From NCBI GenBank assembly GCA_945957605.1, contig CAMFLR010000006.1, positions 62,001-126,000 on the forward strand: DNA of 64,000 nt, written 5' to 3'. Of this stretch, positions 27,465 to 35,208 are shown one piece after another. Below the pieces are notes generated by a model, which worked only from the letters and a program-made list of their open reading frames with translations, was not told the DNA's origin and searched no databases. Source of the DNA: an uncultured Isosphaeraceae bacterium. Its GTDB lineage: Bacteria > Planctomycetota > Planctomycetia > Isosphaerales > Isosphaeraceae. The position numbers and the translations under genes were made by a program. Numbering within the stretch: the first letter of the stretch is position 1; every line of letters begins with the position of its first letter.

Positions 27465-27777
27465 GCCCCGTCCGCAGACGAAGTTCGGTCAATTTTCGGA
27501 ACGCAGGGTAGCGATTGATCGCGATGGACACAATCCGAATTCGATGCGCACGCCTTTCCTATCACAATGACCGGCCGGCTCGATGAACACCATTCAGTAA
27601 CAACACTCGCGGTGCATGAGGTATTTGGATTACACATCAACACAATAATGTGCACCCATGCAGTTACAGGTTTTTATCGACGCACACTTGACAGCGAGCA
27701 TGCAGTCTGAAAGTCTGTGCAATGGGTATGGCTCGCGCCATAGAGGTTTTGATCGTTCAGCCCCAGGATCTTTGACA
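27465..27777. other. 313-bp divergent intergenic region between two lipoprotein genes
   Basis: No gene is visible. Promoters for the minus-strand lipoprotein (27464) and the plus-strand lipoprotein (27778) must lie here. I see no clear consensus boxes, repeats or terminator. Confidence 0.5.
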
Positions 27778-28026
27778 ATGTCCTCGATTGCGGTTCGTCG
27801 CGCGCTCACGGTCGCCACATGTGTTCTATCTTTCGGCGCCCTACAAGGTTGCGACAACGCCGGCTCTGCTCCCGCCCCTCTTCCCGCCGCGAATCTTCCC
27901 GCCGATGCACCCAAGGCCCCGGTTGATTCCAAGACAGTGATGGAGAAGACGAAAGGCAGCTCGAGCGCCGCGTTCGATTCCACGGTCAACACCTCGCTCC
28001 AGAAGGGAACCGCTCCCGGAAAATAA
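27778..28026 (+). CDS. Small lipoprotein, cassette copy 1
   Basis: An 82-residue protein from ATG 27778. The signal peptide leads to the lipobox LQGCDNAGS with Cys25. The mature part is a short Ala/Pro-rich linker followed by VDSKTVMEKTKGSSSAAFDS. A near-identical protein is encoded at 29514-29765, also directly before a DUF1559 gene. It is probably a surface-anchored companion of the pilin-like protein. The function is unknown. Confidence 0.8.
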   Translation: MSSIAVRRALTVATCVLSFGALQGCDNAGSAPAPLPAANLPADAPKAPVDSKTVMEKTKGSSSAAFDSTVNTSLQKGTAPGK

Positions 28027-28156
28027 GCTCCCCCTCACTTGTTTTCTCATTCTGAGGTCCACACGTAAGAACCCTCTCGTCTTACGGCCGCTCGTCAGAT
28101 TCTTCCTCCAGAATCTGGATTTTCTTTCTTTTTTTCTTTCGTCAGCGGAGTTCGAC

Positions 28157-29278
28157 ATGAAGCGCCGGATGGGTTCACGAGGTTTCACCCTCATTGAACT
28201 GCTCGTTGTTATCGCGATCATCGCCGTTTTGATCGCCCTGCTCTTGCCCGCCGTGCAGGCTGCACGTGAGGCCGCCCGCCGTTCGCAGTGCGTCAACAAC
28301 CTCAAGCAACTCGGGTTGGCACTGCACAACTACCACTCCACCAACAACGTCTTCCCCTCGGGTGGCTCGGTCACCTCGAACGGCGTTGGGAGCACCAGCG
28401 CCTGGGGCGCGTGGAGCTGCCAGTCGATGCTCCTGGCCTTCATGGAGCAGACCCCGATCTACAACTCGCTCAACTTCGCGTGGGAAACTCGCTCCGCAGG
28501 TTTCGGCGAGCAGATCAACCAGACCGGCATGACCATGCGTATCGACACGTTCCTCTGCCCGTCGTCGCCGACCGTTCCGGCGAACCAGACGTGGTACGGT
28601 CGCGTCTTCCCCGGCAACAACTACTTCGCCTCGACCGGCGCGACCGTTTGCTGGCGTGCTGACCTCACCCCTGGCACCAACGGCGTGTTCGGAGTTGCCG
28701 GTGCCAACGTCGGCATCCGCGACATCACCGACGGTGCCTCGAACACCGTTGCCTTCGGCGAGTGGCGCACCGGCGACTACGACGATACCAAGAACAGCAT
28801 TCAGGACATGGTTGGCGACGGCAACTTCGGCAACTTCTCGTCGACGGCTGGCCGCGACATGAACGACGCCACGAACGGCAACACGAACATGCCGAAGGGT
28901 GGCGGTGGCGTTGCTCCGACCATGAACGAGGGCGCGCTCTGCTGGCAGTCGGGCGGTAGCGGTGTTTGCTCGGGGTACGGCACCCGCGGTCAGCGGAGCT
29001 GGGTCGGCCGCATGTGGCACGTCGGCCTCTACGGCCACTCGCTCGGCAACACGGTCGTCCCGCCGAACTCGAACTTCCCCTACGTTCAGTTCTGGAACGG
29101 TAATTCCGACTTCGACTCGGGCGGCATCATCGGCCTCACGAGCTTCCACTCGGGTGGCGCCAACGTAATGCTGGCCGACGGTTCGGTCCGCTTCCTCAAG
29201 AGCAGCCTGAACTACAACACCCTCTGGTCGCTCGGCTCGCGCTCGCAGGGTGAAGTCATCTCGGCTGACTCCTTCTAA
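28157..29278 (+). CDS. DUF1559 pilin-like surface protein, cassette copy 1
   Basis: A 373-residue protein with a type IV prepilin-like start: MKRRMGSRGFTLIELLVV, then a hydrophobic helix (IAIIAVLIALLLPAVQAARE) and RRSQCVNNLKQLGLALHNYHS, the start of DUF1559. The C-terminus carries HSGGANVMLADGSVRFLKS, the H-x9-DG motif of this planctomycete family. It is expected to be processed by a prepilin peptidase at GF and assembled at the envelope. Residues 37-218 are encoded by DNA identical to the second copy (29766-30998); the rest differs. It lies 130 bases after a lipoprotein gene and ends before a double hairpin. Confidence 0.95.
   Translation: MKRRMGSRGFTLIELLVVIAIIAVLIALLLPAVQAAREAARRSQCVNNLKQLGLALHNYHSTNNVFPSGGSVTSNGVGSTSAWGAWSCQSMLLAFMEQTPIYNSLNFAWETRSAGFGEQINQTGMTMRIDTFLCPSSPTVPANQTWYGRVFPGNNYFASTGATVCWRADLTPGTNGVFGVAGANVGIRDITDGASNTVAFGEWRTGDYDDTKNSIQDMVGDGNFGNFSSTAGRDMNDATNGNTNMPKGGGGVAPTMNEGALCWQSGGSGVCSGYGTRGQRSWVGRMWHVGLYGHSLGNTVVPPNSNFPYVQFWNGNSDFDSGGIIGLTSFHSGGANVMLADGSVRFLKSSLNYNTLWSLGSRSQGEVISADSF
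28265..28809. repeat. 545-bp identical tract, copy 1
   Basis: Bases 28265-28809 match 29988-30532 at every position at a constant offset of 1723. Outside this tract the two DUF1559 genes differ. The tract spans codons for the end of the membrane helix and the first half of the globular domain. Confidence 0.95.
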
Positions 29279-29293
29279 GTCGCCAACGACTTG

Positions 29294-29390
29294 ATGACCG
29301 CACGGATTTGTGCGGTCATGCACGCAAAAACGATTATGACGAATGGCCAGATCCATGGGTGCGTGGATCTGGCCATTGTCATTTTTACGA
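29294..29390 (+). terminator. Double-hairpin terminator after DUF1559 copy 1
   Basis: Hairpin one has perfect 10-base arms (ATGACCGCAC, 29294-29303, and 29310-29319). Hairpin two has perfect 14-base arms (AATGGCCAGATCCA, 29342-29355, and 29364-29377) followed by a T run. It ends the lipoprotein/DUF1559 unit. Confidence 0.85.
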
Positions 29391-29513
29391 ATGTGTAAAG
29401 TCTTCCATCGAGACCCTTGACATCGGATCTCGCTCATGAAATTCTAAGGATGAGTCTGGCGAGTGCGCTCGCCAGGTCCCCCATTTCTCCCTTTCCTCAT
29501 CCAAGGTTGCAAG

Positions 29514-29765
29514 ATGACTCACCTGATGATGGTCCGTCGCGCGCTTGTTTCGGCCGCTTGTGGTGCCACGCTCTTCCTGGCCACCGGTTGCGACAATGCA
29601 GGCTCGGCTCCGGCCCCGTTGCCGGCCGCGAATCTGCCTGCCGATGCACCCAAGGGTCCGGTTGATTCGAAGACCGTGATGGAAAAGACCAAGGGCAGCT
29701 CGAGCGCCGCGTTTGACTCGACGGTCAACACGTCGCTGCAGAAGGGCAATGCTCCCGGAAAGTAA
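29514..29765 (+). CDS. Small lipoprotein, cassette copy 2
   Basis: An 83-residue protein from ATG 29514. The lipobox is LATGCDNAGS. After the cysteine it is almost identical to copy 1 (about two substitutions, near APKGPVD and KGNAPGK), while the DNA differs at many synonymous positions. The protein is therefore under strong constraint. Its stop is followed about 105 bases later by the second DUF1559 start. Confidence 0.8.
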   Translation: MTHLMMVRRALVSAACGATLFLATGCDNAGSAPAPLPAANLPADAPKGPVDSKTVMEKTKGSSSAAFDSTVNTSLQKGNAPGK

Positions 29766-29870
29766 TTGTCAAAGATCTTGGATTCTTTCAGCTCAGGGGT
29801 TCCCTCTCTCAGACTTTCTCGTAGGGAGTCTGTCATCTTTTTTTCTTTCCCTAGCCCCGCGGAGAGTGTC

Positions 29871-30998
29871 ATGAAAGGTCGGTTGGGTCTGCGCGGTCGC
29901 CGCGCATTTACGCTCATCGAGCTCCTCGTTGTCATCGCGATCATCGCTGTCTTGATCGCCTTGCTGCTGCCTGCCGTGCAGGCTGCGCGTGAGGCCGCCC
30001 GCCGTTCGCAGTGCGTCAACAACCTCAAGCAACTCGGGTTGGCACTGCACAACTACCACTCCACCAACAACGTCTTCCCCTCGGGTGGCTCGGTCACCTC
30101 GAACGGCGTTGGGAGCACCAGCGCCTGGGGCGCGTGGAGCTGCCAGTCGATGCTCCTGGCCTTCATGGAGCAGACCCCGATCTACAACTCGCTCAACTTC
30201 GCGTGGGAAACTCGCTCCGCAGGTTTCGGCGAGCAGATCAACCAGACCGGCATGACCATGCGTATCGACACGTTCCTCTGCCCGTCGTCGCCGACCGTTC
30301 CGGCGAACCAGACGTGGTACGGTCGCGTCTTCCCCGGCAACAACTACTTCGCCTCGACCGGCGCGACCGTTTGCTGGCGTGCTGACCTCACCCCTGGCAC
30401 CAACGGCGTGTTCGGAGTTGCCGGTGCCAACGTCGGCATCCGCGACATCACCGACGGTGCCTCGAACACCGTTGCCTTCGGCGAGTGGCGCACCGGCGAC
30501 TACGACGATACCAAGAACAGCATTCAGGACATCGTCGGCGACCACAACTTCGGCAACTTCTCGGCCCCCGACCGTAACATGAACGACGGCACGAACGGTA
30601 ACACGAACATGCCGAAGGGTGGCGGTGGCGTTGCCCCGACCATGAACGAAGCCGCGCTCTGCTGGCAGTCGGGCGGCAGCGGTGTTTGCTCGGGGTACGG
30701 CACCCGCGGTCAGCGTAGCTGGGTCGGCCGCATGTGGCACGTCGGCCTCTACGGCCACTCGATGGGCAACACCGTCGTTCCCCCGAACTCGAATTTCCCC
30801 TACGTTCAGTTCTGGGATACGAACTCCGACTTCGACTCGGGCGGCATCATCGGCCTCACGAGCTTCCACTCGGGCGGTGCCAACGTGATGCTGGCCGACG
30901 GTTCGGTCCGCTTCCTCAAGAGCAGCCTGAACTACAACACTCTCTGGTCGCTCGGCTCGCGTTCGCAGGGTGAAGTCATCTCGGCCGACGCATACTAA
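29871..30998 (+). CDS. DUF1559 pilin-like surface protein, cassette copy 2
   Basis: From ATG 29871 the product is 375 residues; a longer in-frame start exists right after the lipoprotein stop but places a non-pilin leader before the motif. The start is MKGRLGLRGRRAFTLIELLVV, then the same membrane helix. The C-terminus has HSGGANVMLADGSVRFLKS and ends in SADAY. Except for short stretches such as QDIVGDHNFGNFSAPDRNM (against QDMVGDGNFGNFSSTAGRDM), it equals copy 1. It is followed by a strong hairpin at 31026. Confidence 0.93.
   Translation: MKGRLGLRGRRAFTLIELLVVIAIIAVLIALLLPAVQAAREAARRSQCVNNLKQLGLALHNYHSTNNVFPSGGSVTSNGVGSTSAWGAWSCQSMLLAFMEQTPIYNSLNFAWETRSAGFGEQINQTGMTMRIDTFLCPSSPTVPANQTWYGRVFPGNNYFASTGATVCWRADLTPGTNGVFGVAGANVGIRDITDGASNTVAFGEWRTGDYDDTKNSIQDIVGDHNFGNFSAPDRNMNDGTNGNTNMPKGGGGVAPTMNEAALCWQSGGSGVCSGYGTRGQRSWVGRMWHVGLYGHSMGNTVVPPNSNFPYVQFWDTNSDFDSGGIIGLTSFHSGGANVMLADGSVRFLKSSLNYNTLWSLGSRSQGEVISADAY
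29988..30532. repeat. 545-bp identical tract, copy 2
   Basis: The partner of 28265-28809 (offset 1723), identical at every base. The flanks on both sides diverge, including at synonymous sites. Confidence 0.95.
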
Positions 30999-31301
30999 GT
31001 CGCCCGGCTGACTCGCAACATCGACGAACGGCCAGACCCGCATATTCAAGCCGGTCTGGCCGTTCTCGTTTCGAATCCGATCGATTCCGCAAATATCGAC
31101 AATAGATCATTTATTTTGAATACCAACTCATTGCAATTCTTCAAAGCAATCAAGGCACGCCTTTTGCTGCATTTTATGCCAATATCATGACACTCGTTCG
31201 TCTCGGGCTGACGTTACTGTTACAACGGCCTTCACGCTAGAATCAATCGGCGCCGATGAGATCGGAATTCGTCGCGCCAACCTTCATGGGCGACCCAGAC
31301 C
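30999..31301. other. 303-bp intergenic region before the ABC permease
   Basis: Apart from the hairpin at 31026-31065, the region is AT-rich from about 31070 to 31190 and holds no gene. It probably carries the promoter for the ABC operon that starts at 31302. No clear consensus boxes are seen. Confidence 0.5.
31026..31070 (+). terminator. Terminator after DUF1559 copy 2
   Basis: GAACGGCCAGACC (31026-31038) pairs perfectly with GGTCTGGCCGTTC (31053-31065). The GGCCAGA core is shared with the second hairpin after copy 1 (29342-29377). Confidence 0.8.
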
Positions 31302-32537
31302 ATGATGTGGACCTTTGCCTGGCAGAACTTGGTCACACGCCCCTCGCGGACGACGCTCGCAATTATTGGGCTGACAATCCCGTTGCTCGCATTTCTCGGC
31401 CTTTTTAGCTTGTCGCGCGGGATTCGCGACCTGATGGGCAACACGCTGACCAAGATGCAAGATTTGCAGGTGATTCGGCAAAACTCGCCGAGCCCTGTCT
31501 TCAGCGACTTACCCTCGGACATGGCGGATAAGATTCGCAAGATTGCAGGCGCCGACGTCGTTGCGCCCGAGGTCTGGAAGATCTCACCGCCGATCGACGG
31601 CAAGGGCGGTGTCGGCGCGATGGCGCTCGGAATGCTCACCAAGCGAGAGAACTCGCTCAAAGGGATTGCCAACCTCGTCGTCATCGAGGGACAAGATCTG
31701 CCCGAGCACCTCAAGCTCAAGAACGCAGTCTTCAAGGGAACGCTACTGCCCAAAGAAAAAGGGGGCGGTCGGTTTCTCACGCTTGAGGATATTGGCAAGT
31801 CCAACATCGTGATCAGCACGAAAATCGCGCGCGACTTCCCCAACGCAGATGGTTCGCCCAAAACGACCGGGCAGACGATGCACATCGGCGGCCAGGAATT
31901 CACGATCGTCGGAATCTACGAGACCGGCTCGCTCCTGCTCGATATCACGATCATCATGGATATCGGCGTGGCTCGAAAGCTACTCGGCGTCGGAACGGAC
32001 ACCGTCTCGTCGATTCACGTCGAGCCCAAAACTGCGGCCGATGGCGACGCGCTCGCGGATCGAATCATGTCCGCAATACCTGGAGTTCGCGCCCAGCCGA
32101 TCAGCCAGTTCGACCTGAGCATCGGCGCGATCATGGGCAAGCTCGACCTCTTTCTGCTGCTCGCGGTCACGCTCGCGACGCTCGTGGGTGGCGTGGGAAT
32201 CGCGAACACGATGCTCATGAGCACAATGGAGCGTTACGTCGAGTTCGGCGTGATGCGCACAAATGGTTGGACGAGAAAAAACATCCTCATACTCGTCACT
32301 ACGGAAAGTGCTCTGCTGGGTCTGCTTTCCGGCGCCATTGGCGCAATGACGGCGAGCGTACTGGTGCTCGTGATCAATCGGTTCCTGAACGGATTCGAGC
32401 TCGACTTGAGTTTTGGCCTGATCGTAACGAGCTTTGCCGTCGCGCTGATGATTGCGACCCTCGCCGGTCTTTACCCGGCCTGGCGCGCCTCGAGGATGAC
32501 GCCGATGGACGCTATCCGCAAGAGCGGGACCATGTAA
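31302..32537 (+). CDS. MacB/FtsX-family ABC transporter permease
   Basis: A 411-residue permease. It starts MMWTFAWQNLVTRPSRTT with a transmembrane helix at 17-38. A periplasmic domain of about 230 residues follows, and three more helices lie near 282-303, 330-355 and 370-395. The end YPAWRASRMTPMDAIRKSG is the FtsX/MacB signature. It overlaps the ATP-binding gene by one base (TAATG), so translation is coupled. The family exports lipoproteins, peptides or drugs, or transmits signals to the periplasm. No membrane-fusion partner is adjacent. Confidence 0.92.
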   Translation: MMWTFAWQNLVTRPSRTTLAIIGLTIPLLAFLGLFSLSRGIRDLMGNTLTKMQDLQVIRQNSPSPVFSDLPSDMADKIRKIAGADVVAPEVWKISPPIDGKGGVGAMALGMLTKRENSLKGIANLVVIEGQDLPEHLKLKNAVFKGTLLPKEKGGGRFLTLEDIGKSNIVISTKIARDFPNADGSPKTTGQTMHIGGQEFTIVGIYETGSLLLDITIIMDIGVARKLLGVGTDTVSSIHVEPKTAADGDALADRIMSAIPGVRAQPISQFDLSIGAIMGKLDLFLLLAVTLATLVGGVGIANTMLMSTMERYVEFGVMRTNGWTRKNILILVTTESALLGLLSGAIGAMTASVLVLVINRFLNGFELDLSFGLIVTSFAVALMIATLAGLYPAWRASRMTPMDAIRKSGTM

Positions 32538-33202
32538 TGCCGAACATGATCGAGGCGATCGACGTTGACAAATCCTTCCTAAGCGGCGAAGACACAGTCG
32601 AGGCGCTCCGAGGCGTGTCGTTCACTGTCCCCGAAAAAACCTGCACATTCATCGTCGGCCCATCGGGATCGGGCAAAAGCACCCTGCTCTACCTTCTGGG
32701 AGCCCTCGACCGCCCTACCTCCGGCACCATTCGGATCGCCGACGAAGACGTCACCGCGATGAACGAATCCCAGCAAGACGTTTACCGCCGTAATAAAGTT
32801 GGTTTCGTTTATCAGTCGTTCAACCTGATTAGCAATCTCTCGTGCCTGGACAACGTTTTGCTCCCCTACATTCCTTCCGGTGTGACTTCTGAACTGAGAG
32901 ACAAGGCGGTCGAATTGCTCAAGCAGGTTGGAGTAGGGAATCGTCTGAAGCACAAGCCGAGCCAACTCTCGGGTGGTCAGCAGCAGCGAGTGGCAATTGC
33001 ACGGGCACTTGTGAAGGATCCGGTTGTCATTCTCGCAGACGAACCGACCGGCAACCTAGACCGTAGCGGCGGCGATGCAATCGTTCAGCTATTGCGATCG
33101 CGAGAGAGCACATTGCTTGTGGTGACGCACGATCGGCGATTTATCACGCCGGATGATCGTGTGCTTGAGATCGAAGACGGGTTGCTCAAAACGAACTGTT
33201 GA
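32537..33202 (+). CDS. ABC transporter ATP-binding protein (LolD/MacB type)
   Basis: A 221-residue ATPase. Walker A is GPSGSGKST (41-49), the Q loop is in YQSFNL, the signature is LSGGQQQR (144-151), Walker B is VVILADEPTGNLD (163-175), and the H loop is VVTHDR. All catalytic residues are intact. The ATG overlaps the permease stop. It powers the permease encoded just upstream. The length is normal for LolD-like ATPases. Confidence 0.95.
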   Translation: MPNMIEAIDVDKSFLSGEDTVEALRGVSFTVPEKTCTFIVGPSGSGKSTLLYLLGALDRPTSGTIRIADEDVTAMNESQQDVYRRNKVGFVYQSFNLISNLSCLDNVLLPYIPSGVTSELRDKAVELLKQVGVGNRLKHKPSQLSGGQQQRVAIARALVKDPVVILADEPTGNLDRSGGDAIVQLLRSRESTLLVVTHDRRFITPDDRVLEIEDGLLKTNC

Positions 33203-33346
33203 AGCGGCCGCGATCCGTCCCCTCGCTGGCCATGTCGGCGAGCACCTTGAATTGAAATAGAACCGGCACGATGATAGGCCGCGAAACCGACTGAGTCGGC
33301 GCGTAGGATCTGTCGCGCGTCTTCCCCCCAACATGAGTTCCGCGTC

Positions 33347-35161
33347 ATGATCGAATCTGAAAGCGATGCCTCAGGTGAACTGTCAAGCGAGATGCGTGCC
33401 GGGCCCATAAGTGCCGCCAAGCGAGGCGCAAGGGGCGGGTTCGTCATCACCACTTATATCATTGCGCCCGTAGCGTTCTTGTTACTCGCGCTCATGCTCG
33501 TTCCCACAGCAATCGGCGTGGGAAGCGGCTATGGCCTCGCGTTCCGTCCTTTAAGCTTTGCAGCTCTCGGGCTGTATCTCTCATCAGCACTATGCGGCGT
33601 GATCGCAGGTGCGATCATTGGCCTGACTCTTGGCATCGTCCAAGAAGTGAGAGGCAAGCCGTTCCAAGGTCGGCTCGCCGCGTTCTTCAATCATCCGGCC
33701 GGCAACATTCCGCGAAGTGGTCACATCAGTACGTTTCCTTCGGAAAGGCGCCCTCTCAGCTGGGCTAAGCTGGTCTGGCCGATGCTCTTCATCTTCCCCG
33801 GAATTATCGTTGTCATCGCCGGTCTTGTCTTTGGGGCCAACGCCGGCAAAGTGACGAAACGCAAACTCGTTAACGCAAGGATCGCGGCCGAACGGTCAAT
33901 GCCTGGCTGGCAGTTCGCTGACCTTATAGCCGCGCGTATTCCTATTCCAGACGAAGAAAACAGCGCCCTCATAGTCGCCCAAGTCAACGAACAGATTCCC
34001 GAGAGTTGGCCGCCCGAAGGTTCCATCAGCGAGGCATTTGATGAAATCGACAAAACAGCCCATAACAGGCGCCTCCCTGACGATGTCTCCAACGTATTAA
34101 AGGCCGCGCTTTCGAAGAACAAACAAGCCGTTGAGCTCGCGCGAACGATCGCGCAGTTCAAGCGCGGTCGCCATGAAGTCGAATTTGCGCCGAACCTGAT
34201 CGCCACGCTTCTGCCTGAGACTCAAAACAGCCGCTACGTGGCCCGCTTTCTTGCCGCGGATTCGGCGCTTCGAGCCCAAGATGGCGACATTGACGGAGCG
34301 CTCGACAGCGCTCGGGCGATTCTCAGTGTCGCGCGTTCAATCGGCGACGAGCCGTTCCAGATTTCAGCCATTGTCCGCATATCGATTTGTAGTGTCGCAG
34401 TAAAGGCGATTGAGCGAGCTCTCGCACAAGGAAGCGCGTCAGATCACGCGCTCGCTCGGGTGCAAGCCGATCTGAGCGAGGTGCTGCTTGATCCCATTTT
34501 CGTCAACGGAATGCGCGGAGAACGCGCGGTGCTTGACGAATTGCTGCGGCGTTTTCAGGCCGACGAAGTCCCCCTTCTCGATATAAATAGCGGCATGCGC
34601 ATTCCAGATATCGGCCTGACCGCACCGTGGGGCCGGCTGTGGTATGACCACCAGCGGGCGGTTGGCCTCGCTTGGATGAACGAACTCGTGCGGATCGCCG
34701 AACAACCCGCCCCAGCGCGCCCACCGCTTTTGGCCGCGTTGGATGCTGAGATTTCTCAAGTGAAGCGGGATTACGTCATTGCGATGGGCGCGATAATGCC
34801 AGTACTTCTCGTACCTGTGAGCGCTGCTCCGTTTGACGCAGACCAGCGTTACCGTGCCGAAGTTGGATCAGCGATCGTCGCAATTGCCGTCGAACGTCAA
34901 CGACTCAAAACCGGCGTTTGGCCGGCTACGCTCGACACGATTGATCCGGTCATCCTCGCAGAGACGCCCGACGACTCGTATAACGGCGAGGCGTTTCGCA
35001 TCCTAAAGGACGACTCGTCTTATCGTGTCTATTCCATCGGCCGAAATCTTGAGGACGAGCGCGGCGCGTGGGACATCAAAAAATGGAACGACCGCGTCTC
35101 CGATGACGTGGGATTTGCTCTACACGCGACGTCCGAACGCGGCAGGCCGGCGGCAAAATGA
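33347..35161 (+). CDS. Membrane protein of planctomycete type, tandem paralogue 1
   Basis: A 604-residue protein from ATG 33347. There are hydrophobic segments at about 28-52, 62-92 and 142-166. A long soluble region follows, with an internal stretch rich in Ala and Glu (FLAADSALRAQDGDIDGAL and a DSARAILSVARSIGDEPF repeat-like helix). The C-terminal 110 residues (YRAEVGSAIVAIAVERQR, LKTGVWPATLDTIDP, YNGEAFRILKDDSSYRVYS) resemble the C-terminal module of planctomycete proteins that ends with YSIGRN. The start is followed 47 bases after its end by a clear paralogue (35209). Function unknown. No enzymatic motif is seen. Confidence 0.8.
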   Translation: MIESESDASGELSSEMRAGPISAAKRGARGGFVITTYIIAPVAFLLLALMLVPTAIGVGSGYGLAFRPLSFAALGLYLSSALCGVIAGAIIGLTLGIVQEVRGKPFQGRLAAFFNHPAGNIPRSGHISTFPSERRPLSWAKLVWPMLFIFPGIIVVIAGLVFGANAGKVTKRKLVNARIAAERSMPGWQFADLIAARIPIPDEENSALIVAQVNEQIPESWPPEGSISEAFDEIDKTAHNRRLPDDVSNVLKAALSKNKQAVELARTIAQFKRGRHEVEFAPNLIATLLPETQNSRYVARFLAADSALRAQDGDIDGALDSARAILSVARSIGDEPFQISAIVRISICSVAVKAIERALAQGSASDHALARVQADLSEVLLDPIFVNGMRGERAVLDELLRRFQADEVPLLDINSGMRIPDIGLTAPWGRLWYDHQRAVGLAWMNELVRIAEQPAPARPPLLAALDAEISQVKRDYVIAMGAIMPVLLVPVSAAPFDADQRYRAEVGSAIVAIAVERQRLKTGVWPATLDTIDPVILAETPDDSYNGEAFRILKDDSSYRVYSIGRNLEDERGAWDIKKWNDRVSDDVGFALHATSERGRPAAK

Positions 35162-35208
35162 GTGCGACTTGATATCTCGCGATTTCCCCCAAACACAAAC
35201 GACACCCG

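Noticed and set aside
28175-29437. 420-codon minus-strand frame opposite DUF1559 copy 1, and a 418-codon one opposite copy 2 (29793-31049)
   Set aside because: Both are antisense to pilin-like genes, full of low-complexity Val/Asp/Arg text, and repeated only because the sense genes are duplicated.
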